Below, piece by piece: positions 44,809 to 54,375 of a DNA stretch of 64,000 nucleotides. The position numbers were made by a program, and so were the translations under genes. The notes under the pieces are model-generated. The model ran no database searches. It saw nothing but the letters and a program-made list of their open reading frames with translations, and was not told the DNA's origin. The stretch is from Nitrospira sp. (GTDB lineage Bacteria > Nitrospirota > Nitrospiria > Nitrospirales > Nitrospiraceae), in contig CP126122.1 of NCBI GenBank assembly GCA_030123565.1, forward strand, positions 2,990,800 to 3,054,799, written 5' to 3'. The first letter of the stretch is position 1; each line of letters starts with the position of its first letter.

Positions 44809-45833
44809 TCCTTCGAGAACGATCCGCTCGCGGCTCGATCAGGGAGACTGTACCTCGGTCGATCACTCCGCGCTTCATGATCGATGATATAGAGCGGCCT
44901 TCCTTTCGTTTCATTGAATATTCTTCCGATATACTCACCAAGGATGCCCAAACAGATCAACTGCACTCCCCCGAGAAACAACAATCCCACCATGATCGTC
45001 GCCCAGCCTTGCACCGTATAACCCATGAATTTCTGCACGATAACGGAACACGCATAGGCAAAGGCGATCAGCGAAGTGAGGTACCCCATGATGGTCGCCA
45101 TTTTCAAAGGGATACTGGAAAAGGACGTGATTCCGTCCAGCGCGAAGCGGATCATTTTCCGATAGGGATACTTGGTCTCTCCGGCGTACCGTTTGTCTCT
45201 GCGATACGTCAGACCGATCTGCCTGAAGCCGATCCAACTGACTAATCCGCGTACGAATCGGTCCCGTTCCTGCATCGCTTTGAGCTGTTCTACCACGCGC
45301 CTGCTCATGAGACGGAAATCCCCTACGTCCACGGGGATATCAAGATTGACCGACGCCTTCAAAATCCGATAAAAGATCGAGGCGGTCCAGACTTTCAACA
45401 GGGTCTCGCCATCACGCGTTTCCCGCACGCCATAGACCACATCGTACCCTTCCTTCCACTTTTCGATGAAACGTAAGATGACCTCGGGGGGATCCTGGAG
45501 GTCCGCATCGATGACGACCACCGCGTTTCCGCAAGCGGCATCGATCCCCGCAGTAATCGCAATTTGATGTCCGAAATTTCTCGAAAGCTTCAACAGACGA
45601 ACTCGCGCATCCTGTCCGACAAATTGCGTGATCACCTGCGCCGAACCGTCACAGCTTCCATCGTCGACGAAAATGATTTCATGGTCCAACCCGTTCACAT
45701 CAAGGAGAACGCGTTTGGTTCGATCATAAAATTCCTGCAGGCCTTCTTTTTCGTTATACACGGGCACGACGACGGAGAGAAGCGAACCGACGGCGGAGTC
45801 GGGCTCTTTTTCTGCATCAAGTCCCTGTGGCAT
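44805..45833 (-). CDS. GtrB/ArnC-like polyprenyl-phosphate glycosyltransferase
   Basis: About 342 residues from ATG 45833 (GGGAGG nine bases upstream); the frame extends to 45911 but overlaps the next gene. SVVVPVYNEKEGLQEFYDR, FVDDGSCDGS, and VVVIDADLQDPPEVI with the DADLQDPP signature define the GtrB/ArnC family. Two C-terminal helices and GILGEYIGRIFNETKGRPLY complete it. It should transfer a sugar from a nucleotide donor to undecaprenyl phosphate, making the donor for a GT-C enzyme such as the one immediately upstream. Overlaps the SDR gene by TTGA. Confidence 0.9.
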   Translation of the reverse strand: MPQGLDAEKEPDSAVGSLLSVVVPVYNEKEGLQEFYDRTKRVLLDVNGLDHEIIFVDDGSCDGSAQVITQFVGQDARVRLLKLSRNFGHQIAITAGIDAACGNAVVVIDADLQDPPEVILRFIEKWKEGYDVVYGVRETRDGETLLKVWTASIFYRILKASVNLDIPVDVGDFRLMSRRVVEQLKAMQERDRFVRGLVSWIGFRQIGLTYRRDKRYAGETKYPYRKMIRFALDGITSFSSIPLKMATIMGYLTSLIAFAYACSVIVQKFMGYTVQGWATIMVGLLFLGGVQLICLGILGEYIGRIFNETKGRPLYIIDHEARSDRPRYSLPDRAASGSFSKD

Positions 45834-45883
45834 TGCCCAAGCCTCCCTCACCAAAATGGATGTCGATCCTCGGAGAATGATGG

Positions 45884-47434
45884 TTACATGGGTTCCGAGC
45901 GTGCACACCATATGACATACAACAGCGCACCCGTGAGGACAAACAGCGGTAATGGGGACGGACCGTTCACAAACACCTCACCGAATTGGGCCTTGAAGCG
46001 AGACAACGTCGTCAGCAGAGGGAGCTGAAATCCTCCCGCGAACACATGGAAGACGGGGTCCAAGACCCCCAGCCCTCGCTCAACATCTCGATACATCGCC
46101 AATGCCCAGTTTTGCGCTATGGACACGACGCCAATCAGCAACACCCATCGCTCCGACCATTGCGCAAGGGTTACTGCGACCGGGATAAAGAGAAAGGGAA
46201 AGATGGGACTCAAGTACCGGATCCCCGTGTTGAATTGGAGCCTCGTATAATTCACCCCACCGAAGAAAATCCACAATGCGACGAATGTGAGGAGGATGAA
46301 CCACAGTTCCCGGGACGCGAGACGCGACGTCGCGCCGGAGTGAGGCCGCCCGGCGACAAAAGCCAACAGCATGAGCGGGCTGGTGATGAATAATCCGTAG
46401 CGATAATCGAATAGGAGCAAGGTCAGCAATTCGAGCTGCGGCCACCCGAATCCCTGATAGCCGCGTTCGATCCACTGAACGGGAGGCATCCAATGTTGCC
46501 CCGGAAAGAATGGATGCCCAAAACTCTGCCACTGATAAAACCAGAGCAAGCACACCGGCCCCAATGCTCCGACGACATACCAGACGGATAGCCTCACCCC
46601 CGTCAGGAGAGACTCCTCCTGGTAGGCCTTCACAAATCCGTAGAGACACAGGGCGATGAGGAAAATGCCGCCGCTGTAGTCAAATAGCAGCGCCGTTCCA
46701 CCAGCCGCGCCCGTCCAAACATATCTCGCCCGGAGACTCTCGCGAGACCAACCGAATGGATTCCAGATAAGCAGGAATCCCCAAAAGGCGATATGCCCCA
46801 GCATGAGATTATGGTTGAGATAGCCCGTCCGAAAGAAGACGGGTGTGCCGAACGCATACAACAGCGCAAGCCATAAAGCGGTTCTTTCGGAGTGGAGCAC
46901 CCTTTGGAGCACGAGAAACATGGTGACCACGCCCAACGCCGAACTCGGCGCCATGCACAACACCTGCATCACGAAGCTCCCCAGCGCAAATTTGACGTCA
47001 TAACCTCGCTTCCACGATTCCTCGTAGAATTTTTTCGCCATGGGCCACGGCGAATCGTACTCGGGCGGAGCCTGATGCTTCTGTTCGCGTCCCTCTCGCA
47101 CATGCTGCACGATGATATCGATGGCCGGCCTCGCCACTGCGTATGGCACAGCGGCCAGCATCGACACTCCCGGATTGCTCCCTATGTGCCAACCATAGCC
47201 GGCCTTCTCAAAAAGATCAGGGTGAAGACCGGCATAGTCATCCACTCGAAACGACACATGATCTCCTATGCTCAACGTCAAATAAATCTCTCTGACGATG
47301 TTCGTTGAAAAATGGAGGGCGTAGATGATCCAGCACGTCAAAAACAACCGGACGGCGGTCTCGCGGGCAGACCAGTGCGCCGGAGCGACCCTCTGGCGCT
47401 CTCCTTCACGGGAATGTCTCCCAACCTCCTTCAT
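45884..47434 (-). CDS. GT-C type membrane glycosyltransferase
   Basis: About 516 residues from ATG 47434; the frame runs to 47527, overlapping the ICMT gene by 50 bases, and has no better site. Around 11 hydrophobic helices follow. The first external loop has HVSFRVDDYAGLHPDLFE (adjacent acidic residues), which fits a GT-C catalytic site, and GWHIGSNPGVSMLAAVPY. A short C-terminal end follows the last helix. The GtrB-like gene just downstream would supply its lipid-phosphate sugar donor. Confidence 0.75.
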   Translation of the reverse strand: MKEVGRHSREGERQRVAPAHWSARETAVRLFLTCWIIYALHFSTNIVREIYLTLSIGDHVSFRVDDYAGLHPDLFEKAGYGWHIGSNPGVSMLAAVPYAVARPAIDIIVQHVREGREQKHQAPPEYDSPWPMAKKFYEESWKRGYDVKFALGSFVMQVLCMAPSSALGVVTMFLVLQRVLHSERTALWLALLYAFGTPVFFRTGYLNHNLMLGHIAFWGFLLIWNPFGWSRESLRARYVWTGAAGGTALLFDYSGGIFLIALCLYGFVKAYQEESLLTGVRLSVWYVVGALGPVCLLWFYQWQSFGHPFFPGQHWMPPVQWIERGYQGFGWPQLELLTLLLFDYRYGLFITSPLMLLAFVAGRPHSGATSRLASRELWFILLTFVALWIFFGGVNYTRLQFNTGIRYLSPIFPFLFIPVAVTLAQWSERWVLLIGVVSIAQNWALAMYRDVERGLGVLDPVFHVFAGGFQLPLLTTLSRFKAQFGEVFVNGPSPLPLFVLTGALLYVIWCARSEPM

Positions 47435-47477
47435 GGATGCATCGAAGATCGAACCATTGCTTGCAAGGCCGCCGGTG

Positions 47478-48047
47478 TCAGAACACGAAAGGAATGAACT
47501 TCTTCGTCCGGCGGCGGTACTCCGCATAGCCGGGAAACGCGCGCACTAAGATTCTCTCCTCAGCTTGAACATTCCGCACAGCCACGGCTGCCGGAATCAT
47601 CGCAGCTATGACAAGCCAAGAATTCAATGCGAGCTGGAGTCCTATGAGAAGGAGAATATCCCCTGCATAAATCGGGTGCCGGACGTACCCATAGATCCCC
47701 TTGGTCACCAGGGCCTGCCCGGGCACGACCTGGTACTCCTCGAGATCCACCCAATTTTCCCCCAACTGGATCCGCCCTAAGACGGCAATCCCCAGGCCGC
47801 ACCCGAATAGGCACATACCGATCACTCGAAGCCCCGAGGGATCATTTGCGATAGGCATCAATTGAAGGAACAGGCTCTGGAAAACCAAAAACCCCAAGAC
47901 GCACAGCTTCACAAACTTGATCAAGACCACGGTGGGAGAGATCCCCACCGAGCGTTCCCGCCCCTTCGCAGCCCGCGGCCGCAACACTTCCCATACCAGT
48001 TTATGAATCACAAGCCCTGCGGCCAGGATCACACGATATAATTCCAT
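47478..48047 (-). CDS. Isoprenylcysteine carboxyl methyltransferase (ICMT) family protein
   Basis: 189 residues with four or five membrane helices. The C-terminal signature GIYGYVRHPIYAGDILLLIG and QAEERILVRAFPGYAEYRRR is that of the ICMT/PEMT family. Bacterial members methylate a membrane lipid or isoprenoid carboxyl using SAM and are not limited to prenylated proteins. Placed between a GT2 gene and a GT-C gene, it may methylate a lipid-linked intermediate; this is inference from context. No strong ribosome binding site is seen. Confidence 0.85.
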   Translation of the reverse strand: MELYRVILAAGLVIHKLVWEVLRPRAAKGRERSVGISPTVVLIKFVKLCVLGFLVFQSLFLQLMPIANDPSGLRVIGMCLFGCGLGIAVLGRIQLGENWVDLEEYQVVPGQALVTKGIYGYVRHPIYAGDILLLIGLQLALNSWLVIAAMIPAAVAVRNVQAEERILVRAFPGYAEYRRRTKKFIPFVF

Positions 48048-48087
48048 CCCTCAAACCCGCTAAACATCGCCGTCGGTGCTCTTCTAT

Positions 48088-49170
48088 TCACGGCTTCTCA
48101 TCCGGTCGCTTCAATTCTGTTTCCTCGACCATGGCGTGCGTCACCTCACAAACTTTGGTCGCCTGAGGCTGGCCCGGTCCCCTTGACTGATAGGACAGCC
48201 TGCGAAGCACGCCGTCTGCGACCATTCCGATCGCCAAAAATTGCAGTCCGGCCAGAAACAGCAACAGGGCGGACGTCGACAAGACCGGCTGATAGAAGGT
48301 CGCCCATCCGAATGTCGCGACTCTCTCCATGACCAGCAGCACATCGATGATCGATTTCATCACCCCAATGCCGATCGATACCGCAGCAAGCGGCACAAAC
48401 ACTTTCAAGGGCTGAAACAGCATGGCCATTCGCAACACCAAGATGACAAAATCCATGAAGTGATGAGGCCGAATTTTCGACGTGCCGATGCGCTTATAAT
48501 AATTGATCGTGTGGTACACCACCCTGAAGTCATCGCCCAGCAACGCCAACGTCGAGGTCGTGGTGAATGAGAACCGATTGGACAACATCGGAAAGTAGGG
48601 CTCAATTGCCTGCCGCCGGAATGCGCGCAGCCCGGAATTCAAATCCGGGATCGGCTGCCCGGCGATATGCTGAGCCAGCCTTCTCAGCAACCACTTCGCG
48701 GGACGCCGAATCAATGGGATGTGCACTTCTTCTCCTATTCTGGCGCCGACCACCATGTCCGCAGCTTCCAATTTCTCGATCAAATTCGGGATCTGATCGG
48801 CCGGATAGGTACCGTCGGCATCAGTGATGACGATCGTGTCGTACAACGCCCCCCGAATGCCGGTCTTGATGGCGGCGCCGTACCCTCGATTCTCCATGTG
48901 TCTGAACACACGGGCGCCGTCCCGCATGGCGACGGTCGATGTCCGGTCTGTCGATGCATCATCGACGACAATAATTTCAAAAGGGGTGCCGTTTCGGCTC
49001 ATGGCTTGCCTGATCGCTTCCACTTCAGCGCCTACCGAGGCTTCCTCGTTGAACGCCGGAATGACCACGGAGATACCCCTTTCCACTTCGCGAGGGTCCC
49101 GTGCGGAGGCTGCTTTGGTTCGATACTCCATGGCAGAGCCGGCCCTTTCCTCTTTTAAACGTGGCCTCAT
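48088..49170 (-). CDS. Family 2 glycosyltransferase with C-terminal helices (DPM-like)
   Basis: About 360 residues from ATG 49170; the frame extends to 49302 but ATG 49170 overlaps the upstream GT-C gene stop by four bases (ATGA), supporting coupling. An alternative ATG lies at 49131. Motifs: ISVVIPAFNEEASVGAEV, IIVVDDASTDRTS, and ITDADGTYPADQIP, then GARIGEEVHIP. Two hydrophobic helices near the C-terminus anchor it. Its presumed product is a polyprenyl-phosphate sugar for the GT-C enzyme encoded just upstream. Confidence 0.85.
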   Translation of the reverse strand: MRPRLKEERAGSAMEYRTKAASARDPREVERGISVVIPAFNEEASVGAEVEAIRQAMSRNGTPFEIIVVDDASTDRTSTVAMRDGARVFRHMENRGYGAAIKTGIRGALYDTIVITDADGTYPADQIPNLIEKLEAADMVVGARIGEEVHIPLIRRPAKWLLRRLAQHIAGQPIPDLNSGLRAFRRQAIEPYFPMLSNRFSFTTTSTLALLGDDFRVVYHTINYYKRIGTSKIRPHHFMDFVILVLRMAMLFQPLKVFVPLAAVSIGIGVMKSIIDVLLVMERVATFGWATFYQPVLSTSALLLFLAGLQFLAIGMVADGVLRRLSYQSRGPGQPQATKVCEVTHAMVEETELKRPDEKP

Positions 49171-50897
49171 CCGCGGGATGATTCTTGAGCATCCGCGATC
49201 GGCGCGACTTTGCGGTCGACACGATAGACGTACACAGCCCCATCTCCCAGCGTTCCAGGAAACACCGTTTGCAGGAGAAACTCGGATTTCAGACTGCTCC
49301 AAATGTCCGGAGCATAGGCTTCAAGATGCATGGGCATGGTCATCACAACCCATGTCCGGCTAGCCCGTGTCCGAATGGCATTCAACTCCTCAAGTGTTTC
49401 TGCGGTGGTCCAGTTCGTCTCAAAAAACTGTTTGTAGGGGAACTGCGCCAATCCCACCGCCACGACCGCATCCTCTGGGTTCCTATTACGTTCCACATAA
49501 CTCAGCGCACTGCGATAATCCTGTTTCGGCGCATAGACCGCAGGCACGGAAATGGCCGATCCCATGATAACCATCAGTGACAAGCCTGTTCCCAACACCA
49601 ACCCCTTCGCACGTGACAGCTTGAGCATCTCGGAAATTGAAGCAGCCAGGATCATGACGCCATGAACAACGACCAACGCGACGAAGCCCGACAAGAAAAA
49701 GAAGAATCGCGGCCACAACGGATGCCCAATCCCCAACACGACCGCGGTTCCAAGCGCGGCAGGAAGAAGCAACAGCGCAAGCATGAGCCCTGACGTTCTG
49801 CCCATTTTCCAGACACCGAAACCGAAAAGCACCAGTGCCGCTGCGAGGACCACTAGACCGCCCTTGACTCCCACCTGGATTCCTCTGATGATCTCGATCA
49901 CAGTCCAGAACGGATTGTTCCAAGCTTGAACATTCGTCTTCTGTCCGATTTGGCCCAATATTTGCGGCATCACCAAGGCATGCAGTTGAAATGTGAGCAG
50001 CCCCCCCATGACGAATCCATACAACATTCCTCGCCACGCCATACTTTGGCGCCAATTCTTAGACGACATGAGGCGCACACTATAAATCAGAAAGTGGCTG
50101 GCAATCACAAACACCATGGTCACATGCACGAAGACCCCGGCTGCCGCGGCCACGGCGTACCAGCACCACCACTTGACTGTATTCTCCCGTAATCCACGAA
50201 GAAACACCCACGTGGCCATCATGGTAAAGAACATCACCCCTGTGTATCCGCGTGCATTCTGACTAAACCAAATGTGGTGATAGGAGAATACCAGCAGCGC
50301 TGTCGCCAAAAGGGCTTCGTGTTCACTGAGAAGATGACGCCCCACGAGATACACGCCGAGAAGGCTTCCGACGCCAAAAATCACCGCGGGTACACGCACC
50401 GCCCAACTGCTGTCCCCGAACCATGCGATACAAGCATGTGCAAAGAGCGTATACAGAAAGTGCTGATTCTCTGAATCATATGTCGTCAGCAACGTGCCGA
50501 TCGGCATACGCACATATTTGACGTACGCCGTAATTTCGTCATACCACAACCCCTGATCCAACCCGTACACCCTCAGCACGATTCCTACAAGGAGTATGGC
50601 GACGACCACGGCAATCCGAGGACGCTGCACTCGTTCTGCCTCGACTCGCCCGGTCGTGTCGGCACCATTGCTTGCTGCAACCTTGAAGAGTCCGATGACG
50701 GCGAGTCCTAGCAGGATCAGCCCCCCCTTAAACCACATCGCTCCCTGCAACAATTTGCCTGTCGATTGGGTCGGGATATCCTGGAGAGACGTGCCACGCA
50801 CAAATTCGATCACCCCGCCCGATGGAGCCGTCACGCCTATCAGGATCAGAACGAGGCCGATCAGCACGGCAACGTTTTGCTTGGTCGGCCTGTCCAT
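49167..50897 (-). CDS. GT-C type membrane glycosyltransferase (PMT-like)
   Basis: 576 residues with about 12 helices. The region GLWYDEITAYVKYVRMP carries the first-loop acidic motif (Asp-Glu) and is followed by YDSENQHFLYTLFAHAC and WFSQNARGYTGVMFF, the pattern of PMT/ArnT-like transferases. C-terminal 100 residues are soluble. It starts three bases after the stop of the deacetylase gene and overlaps the downstream GT2 by ATGA, giving a compact donor-synthase plus transferase pair. Confidence 0.8.
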   Translation of the reverse strand: MDRPTKQNVAVLIGLVLILIGVTAPSGGVIEFVRGTSLQDIPTQSTGKLLQGAMWFKGGLILLGLAVIGLFKVAASNGADTTGRVEAERVQRPRIAVVVAILLVGIVLRVYGLDQGLWYDEITAYVKYVRMPIGTLLTTYDSENQHFLYTLFAHACIAWFGDSSWAVRVPAVIFGVGSLLGVYLVGRHLLSEHEALLATALLVFSYHHIWFSQNARGYTGVMFFTMMATWVFLRGLRENTVKWWCWYAVAAAAGVFVHVTMVFVIASHFLIYSVRLMSSKNWRQSMAWRGMLYGFVMGGLLTFQLHALVMPQILGQIGQKTNVQAWNNPFWTVIEIIRGIQVGVKGGLVVLAAALVLFGFGVWKMGRTSGLMLALLLLPAALGTAVVLGIGHPLWPRFFFFLSGFVALVVVHGVMILAASISEMLKLSRAKGLVLGTGLSLMVIMGSAISVPAVYAPKQDYRSALSYVERNRNPEDAVVAVGLAQFPYKQFFETNWTTAETLEELNAIRTRASRTWVVMTMPMHLEAYAPDIWSSLKSEFLLQTVFPGTLGDGAVYVYRVDRKVAPIADAQESSRG

Positions 50898-50900
50898 TGC

Positions 50901-51740
50901 TTAATGAGCCCGTAACCGTCGTAGAAATCGTCGCAGTCCGACATAGTGGCGAAACACGGATGTTCCGCACCACCTGAACAGGTCATTTCGGGAAAAGTAA
51001 TACATATCAATGCGGGGGAGCCGATAGGGATGGCTTTCACGAGAGGCAAACCCCATTTCCACTGAGCATGCGGCTTCATAGGCTTGACAAACAATTTGCT
51101 CCGCCGCCGGCGTATGGATCCCATAGGGGTAGGCAAACAAACGCGGCTTGCTCCCCACTTGTTCAGAGATGACATGCTGAGGCTCGATGATTTCTCTTGC
51201 GAGTTCTTCACGCGAAAGACGGGCAAGATTGGGATGTGTGATGGTATGCACGCCGAAGTCGATGCCTTCTCGGGATGCTTCCCGAACTTCCTGCCAATCG
51301 AGCAACTCCAATCGGGGGACGTCAGGAGATTGTCCCGGCCATTGATTGTCTTTTCCGGAACGGCCGGTCACCAAAAAGACGGTGGCTGGAAACTGAAATC
51401 TCTTCAGGATGGGGAGCGCACAAGAAAAGAAGTTGCGGAACCCATCGTCAAACGTTAAGGCCACGGCATTCCGAGGAAGAGTCGAGCGGTGTTTCAGGAT
51501 AGACACTGCCTCAAGCAACGAAAGGACCCGAATCTTGTTTTCAGCCAAGCACTCCATGTGCCGACGAAACTGTTTCACATCGGTCGAAATCACCGATCCG
51601 CTCGAATCGATGGAATGGTAGGTCAGAATCGGGATTGCAGCAGTCAGCTCTGCGGGCACGACAGCCTCCTCACTCTGAATGCGACCACTGGAATCCTCCA
51701 AGGCTACCCATTCTCTTCGACCGGTCACGGATCCGGTCAC
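50901..51740 (-). CDS. NodB-type polysaccharide deacetylase
   Basis: 279 residues. PILTYHSIDSSG opens the domain; VALTFDDGFRNFF provides the metal-binding aspartates, and FGVHTITHPNLARLS the histidines (HxxxH). YPYGIHTPAAEQI is the further conserved motif. No signal peptide is evident at the start (GTG 51740), so it may act inside the cell on lipid-linked sugar, or a different start is used. The stop-start overlap with the GT4 gene is GTGA (51737-51740). Third deacetylase domain in the window. Confidence 0.85.
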   Translation of the reverse strand: MTGSVTGRREWVALEDSSGRIQSEEAVVPAELTAAIPILTYHSIDSSGSVISTDVKQFRRHMECLAENKIRVLSLLEAVSILKHRSTLPRNAVALTFDDGFRNFFSCALPILKRFQFPATVFLVTGRSGKDNQWPGQSPDVPRLELLDWQEVREASREGIDFGVHTITHPNLARLSREELAREIIEPQHVISEQVGSKPRLFAYPYGIHTPAAEQIVCQAYEAACSVEMGFASRESHPYRLPRIDMYYFSRNDLFRWCGTSVFRHYVGLRRFLRRLRAH

Positions 51741-52981
51741 GCAGGCTCGCGCGAGTAAGGGCGACCGCCCTTCGATTTTCGAATCTCATGAATCAATCCG
51801 AAGTACAACTCACAATGATATTCCTCCGTCCAATACTTGAGATAGGCTTCGAAGCCACGTTGGCCAAGCCGGTTTCGCAATTCATGGTCATGCGCCAGGG
51901 TATCAACGGCTCGTTCGAGTTCCTCCTCGCCTGTATAGACAAGTCCCCCGCCACTATCATGCACCACCTCCGGCAAGGCACCGAGGTTGTTGACGATCAC
52001 AGGGGTCTTGTGCGAGAAGGCCTCGATGATGATGATCCCGAAGACTTCATAGCAAATTGACGGGACGATGACGGCATTCGCCTTCCGATACAATGCAGAT
52101 AACTGCTCGTGGCTGCAACGCCCCAGAAACATGATGTTCTGGACTCCGTCCGCCATTGCTTTGAGCTCCGAGGCATAGGTTCCGTCCCCCGCGATGTACA
52201 GGCGATACGTAGGCCTCCGCCGAAACAGGGGAATCAGGTGTTGCACACCCTTGATTTTTTCCAGCCTTCCCACGAACAAAAACTCGTGCGAACCCGGTGA
52301 GATCGAGACTCCCTCTTGTCGGTCGGATTCATCTGCCGGTCGCCTGGGTAAAAAGTACGGAATGTGGGTAATGGGAATATCAAGCCCCTGCTCCAAATGC
52401 TTCTGCTTTGTGAATCGACTCGGCGAGATAAAGTGATCAACATGTTTCAGCATACGTTCAAGCAGTCCCGTATACCGCCAGAGCTGCGGCGGGCGCTTCC
52501 AAGCCAGCGTGCAGGAAAAGCAGTTTTTTTCGACGCACAGTTCCTTGTTGTTCTTCCAGAGCACGTGCATGGGACACACCAGCCAATGCTCGTGGGTGGT
52601 ATAGAGCTTGACGGCGTTTCCATAGCGGAGCGCTGTAATGCCGATCAAAGACATATTGTGAAAGTGGATGACATCGTACGCATTCTTCTCAAGCATCTCC
52701 CTGAGATGCGGGCTCTTCAGACCCGGATATCCAGTTTGCTGAGTAACAAGCGGGGAGAGGAACCCAAACCCACTCTTCAACTTGTGTATGCGCACGTTTT
52801 CATGACAGGGGAAGTCCCCCTGCGGCCCCCTGGGTTGCAACAATAGATAGGCATCTTCACAATGAATGACATCGACTTGATGCCCGCGCTTGGCCAATTC
52901 ATTGACAAGTCGGTAGATAAAAATTCCATCTCCACCGAAGTTATACGGCGGGAAGAAGGTTGTGATCATGCAAAACTTCAA
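51737..52981 (-). CDS. Family 4 glycosyltransferase
   Basis: 414 residues (from TTG 52981 with GGAGGG upstream; ATG 52969 is an alternative). GT-B fold: N-terminal MITTFFPPYNFGGDGIFIYR, Rossmann linker region with HFHNMSLIG, cysteine-containing VEKNCFSC, and C-terminal HEFLFVGRLEKIKGVQHL, RKANAVIVPSICYEVFGI with IIEAF (EX7E motif). GT4 enzymes transfer hexoses or pentoses with retention. Likely cytoplasmic face of the inner membrane. Confidence 0.85.
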   Translation of the reverse strand: MKFCMITTFFPPYNFGGDGIFIYRLVNELAKRGHQVDVIHCEDAYLLLQPRGPQGDFPCHENVRIHKLKSGFGFLSPLVTQQTGYPGLKSPHLREMLEKNAYDVIHFHNMSLIGITALRYGNAVKLYTTHEHWLVCPMHVLWKNNKELCVEKNCFSCTLAWKRPPQLWRYTGLLERMLKHVDHFISPSRFTKQKHLEQGLDIPITHIPYFLPRRPADESDRQEGVSISPGSHEFLFVGRLEKIKGVQHLIPLFRRRPTYRLYIAGDGTYASELKAMADGVQNIMFLGRCSHEQLSALYRKANAVIVPSICYEVFGIIIIEAFSHKTPVIVNNLGALPEVVHDSGGGLVYTGEEELERAVDTLAHDHELRNRLGQRGFEAYLKYWTEEYHCELYFGLIHEIRKSKGGRPYSREPA

Positions 52982-53000
52982 CTTTCCCTCCCCACCTTTC

Positions 53001-54176
53001 TTAGGAAACGAGGCTCTCGCACAGACAGGTCAGTTCCGCGGCGGCTCGCTGCCACACAAATCTCTTCGACCGCTCTAACCCTCGTGCGCGCATGGTGCGG
53101 CACAATGTCTTATCAGACAGGACGACCTTGAGCGTCGCGAGAAGCTCGCGAGGATCGGAGGGATCGAATAGCTCTCCTGCTCCGCCAAGAACCTCCGGGA
53201 GCGAACCGGCACGACTGGCCACGACCGGTGTCCCGCAAGCCATGGCTTCGACGGCCGGAAGGCCGAACCCTTCAACGAGCGATGGGAGCACGAAGCAACT
53301 TGTCGCATTGTACAAACAGGCCAAATCCTCATCTTCGATAAATCCGGTAAAGGCCACCCGCTCTATCAGCCGACTTTGCAGGACCATTTGCCTCAAAGTC
53401 GGATAGTCAGAGTAAAACGCATCAGCGAGGTACTCCCCTACCAGAATGAGACGTACGTCCTCAAATCGGGGATCTGCAATCAACTCCACATAGGCACTGA
53501 TCAACGCGCCAAGATTCTTATGGGGGCTCATGCCTCCGACATAGAGCAAGAATCTTTCATGCGGTGAAAGACCGTAGCGTTTCAAGACCGAATCGAGTGT
53601 CATGTGATCGTCAATGACACGAAATGCAGAACCGGGTGCCTCATAAATGACATGAACCCGTTCATCCGACAGACCGCAGCGCTGCACGATTTCGTCTTTC
53701 GAATACTGGGAGACGGTAAGGACGACGGAGCTTTGCCAGATACCCAACATCTGCTTGAGTCGCCAGAATGTTCTCAACCTGGCATTCGGAAACACCTTGT
53801 CCGGATAGAGTTCCGGAATCATGTCATGGATGGTCAGAATGATCTTTGTCCTGTTGAGAACGGGGAAATATGAATAGACAGCAGGAAAAAACATCACGTC
53901 GATGTCATGCCGTAAGACTTGACGCGTCATGGCCCAGACATCGCGCAGCGATCGACGTCCCGAAGCGGATGCCGCCTCAATCACCGGCTGATGTGTGGAT
54001 GCGCGCACGATCTGTCCATGTCCTAGGCCCTCTCCTTCGACCACGGTCGCACTATCTGCGAAGAGAAGGTAATCATGGGCCGGCCCTTCCTTGATCAGCG
54101 ACCTCACAATTTCACGGGTAAAGCGGCCGAACCCTCGCCGATTTCCCCAGGTACTGATGTCGATACCGATATTCAC
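53001..54176 (-). CDS. Family 4 glycosyltransferase
   Basis: About 391 residues from GTG 54176, which has AGGAG about ten bases upstream; the frame extends to another GTG at 54200. N-terminus NIGIDISTWGNRRGFGRFTRE; donor-binding motif HERFLLYVGGMSPHKNLGAL; then SLVEGFGLPAVEAMACGTPV with the EX7E arrangement and SRAGSLPEVLGGAGEL. Typical GT4/GT1 retaining transferase. Its end lies only 20 bases before the start of the next GT4 gene, so the two probably act in the same step order. Confidence 0.85.
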   Translation of the reverse strand: MNIGIDISTWGNRRGFGRFTREIVRSLIKEGPAHDYLLFADSATVVEGEGLGHGQIVRASTHQPVIEAASASGRRSLRDVWAMTRQVLRHDIDVMFFPAVYSYFPVLNRTKIILTIHDMIPELYPDKVFPNARLRTFWRLKQMLGIWQSSVVLTVSQYSKDEIVQRCGLSDERVHVIYEAPGSAFRVIDDHMTLDSVLKRYGLSPHERFLLYVGGMSPHKNLGALISAYVELIADPRFEDVRLILVGEYLADAFYSDYPTLRQMVLQSRLIERVAFTGFIEDEDLACLYNATSCFVLPSLVEGFGLPAVEAMACGTPVVASRAGSLPEVLGGAGELFDPSDPRELLATLKVVLSDKTLCRTMRARGLERSKRFVWQRAAAELTCLCESLVS

Positions 54177-54375
54177 CGTCGTGGTTCTCCTGACCACCAC
54201 CCTGCTCTCATGAACGCCGTGGGAGCCAATCTGCTCTCAGCGTTTTACGTTCCTTCACCGTCCTTGCGCTGCCCCTTGCAGCAGCACCTATGATGCCATG
54301 CGAACAAGGACCCGGGTCCCTTGTTCTCCACAAGAGTAATGCATCACACCCGGCGGCGTAATCAGCAACAGGTGG

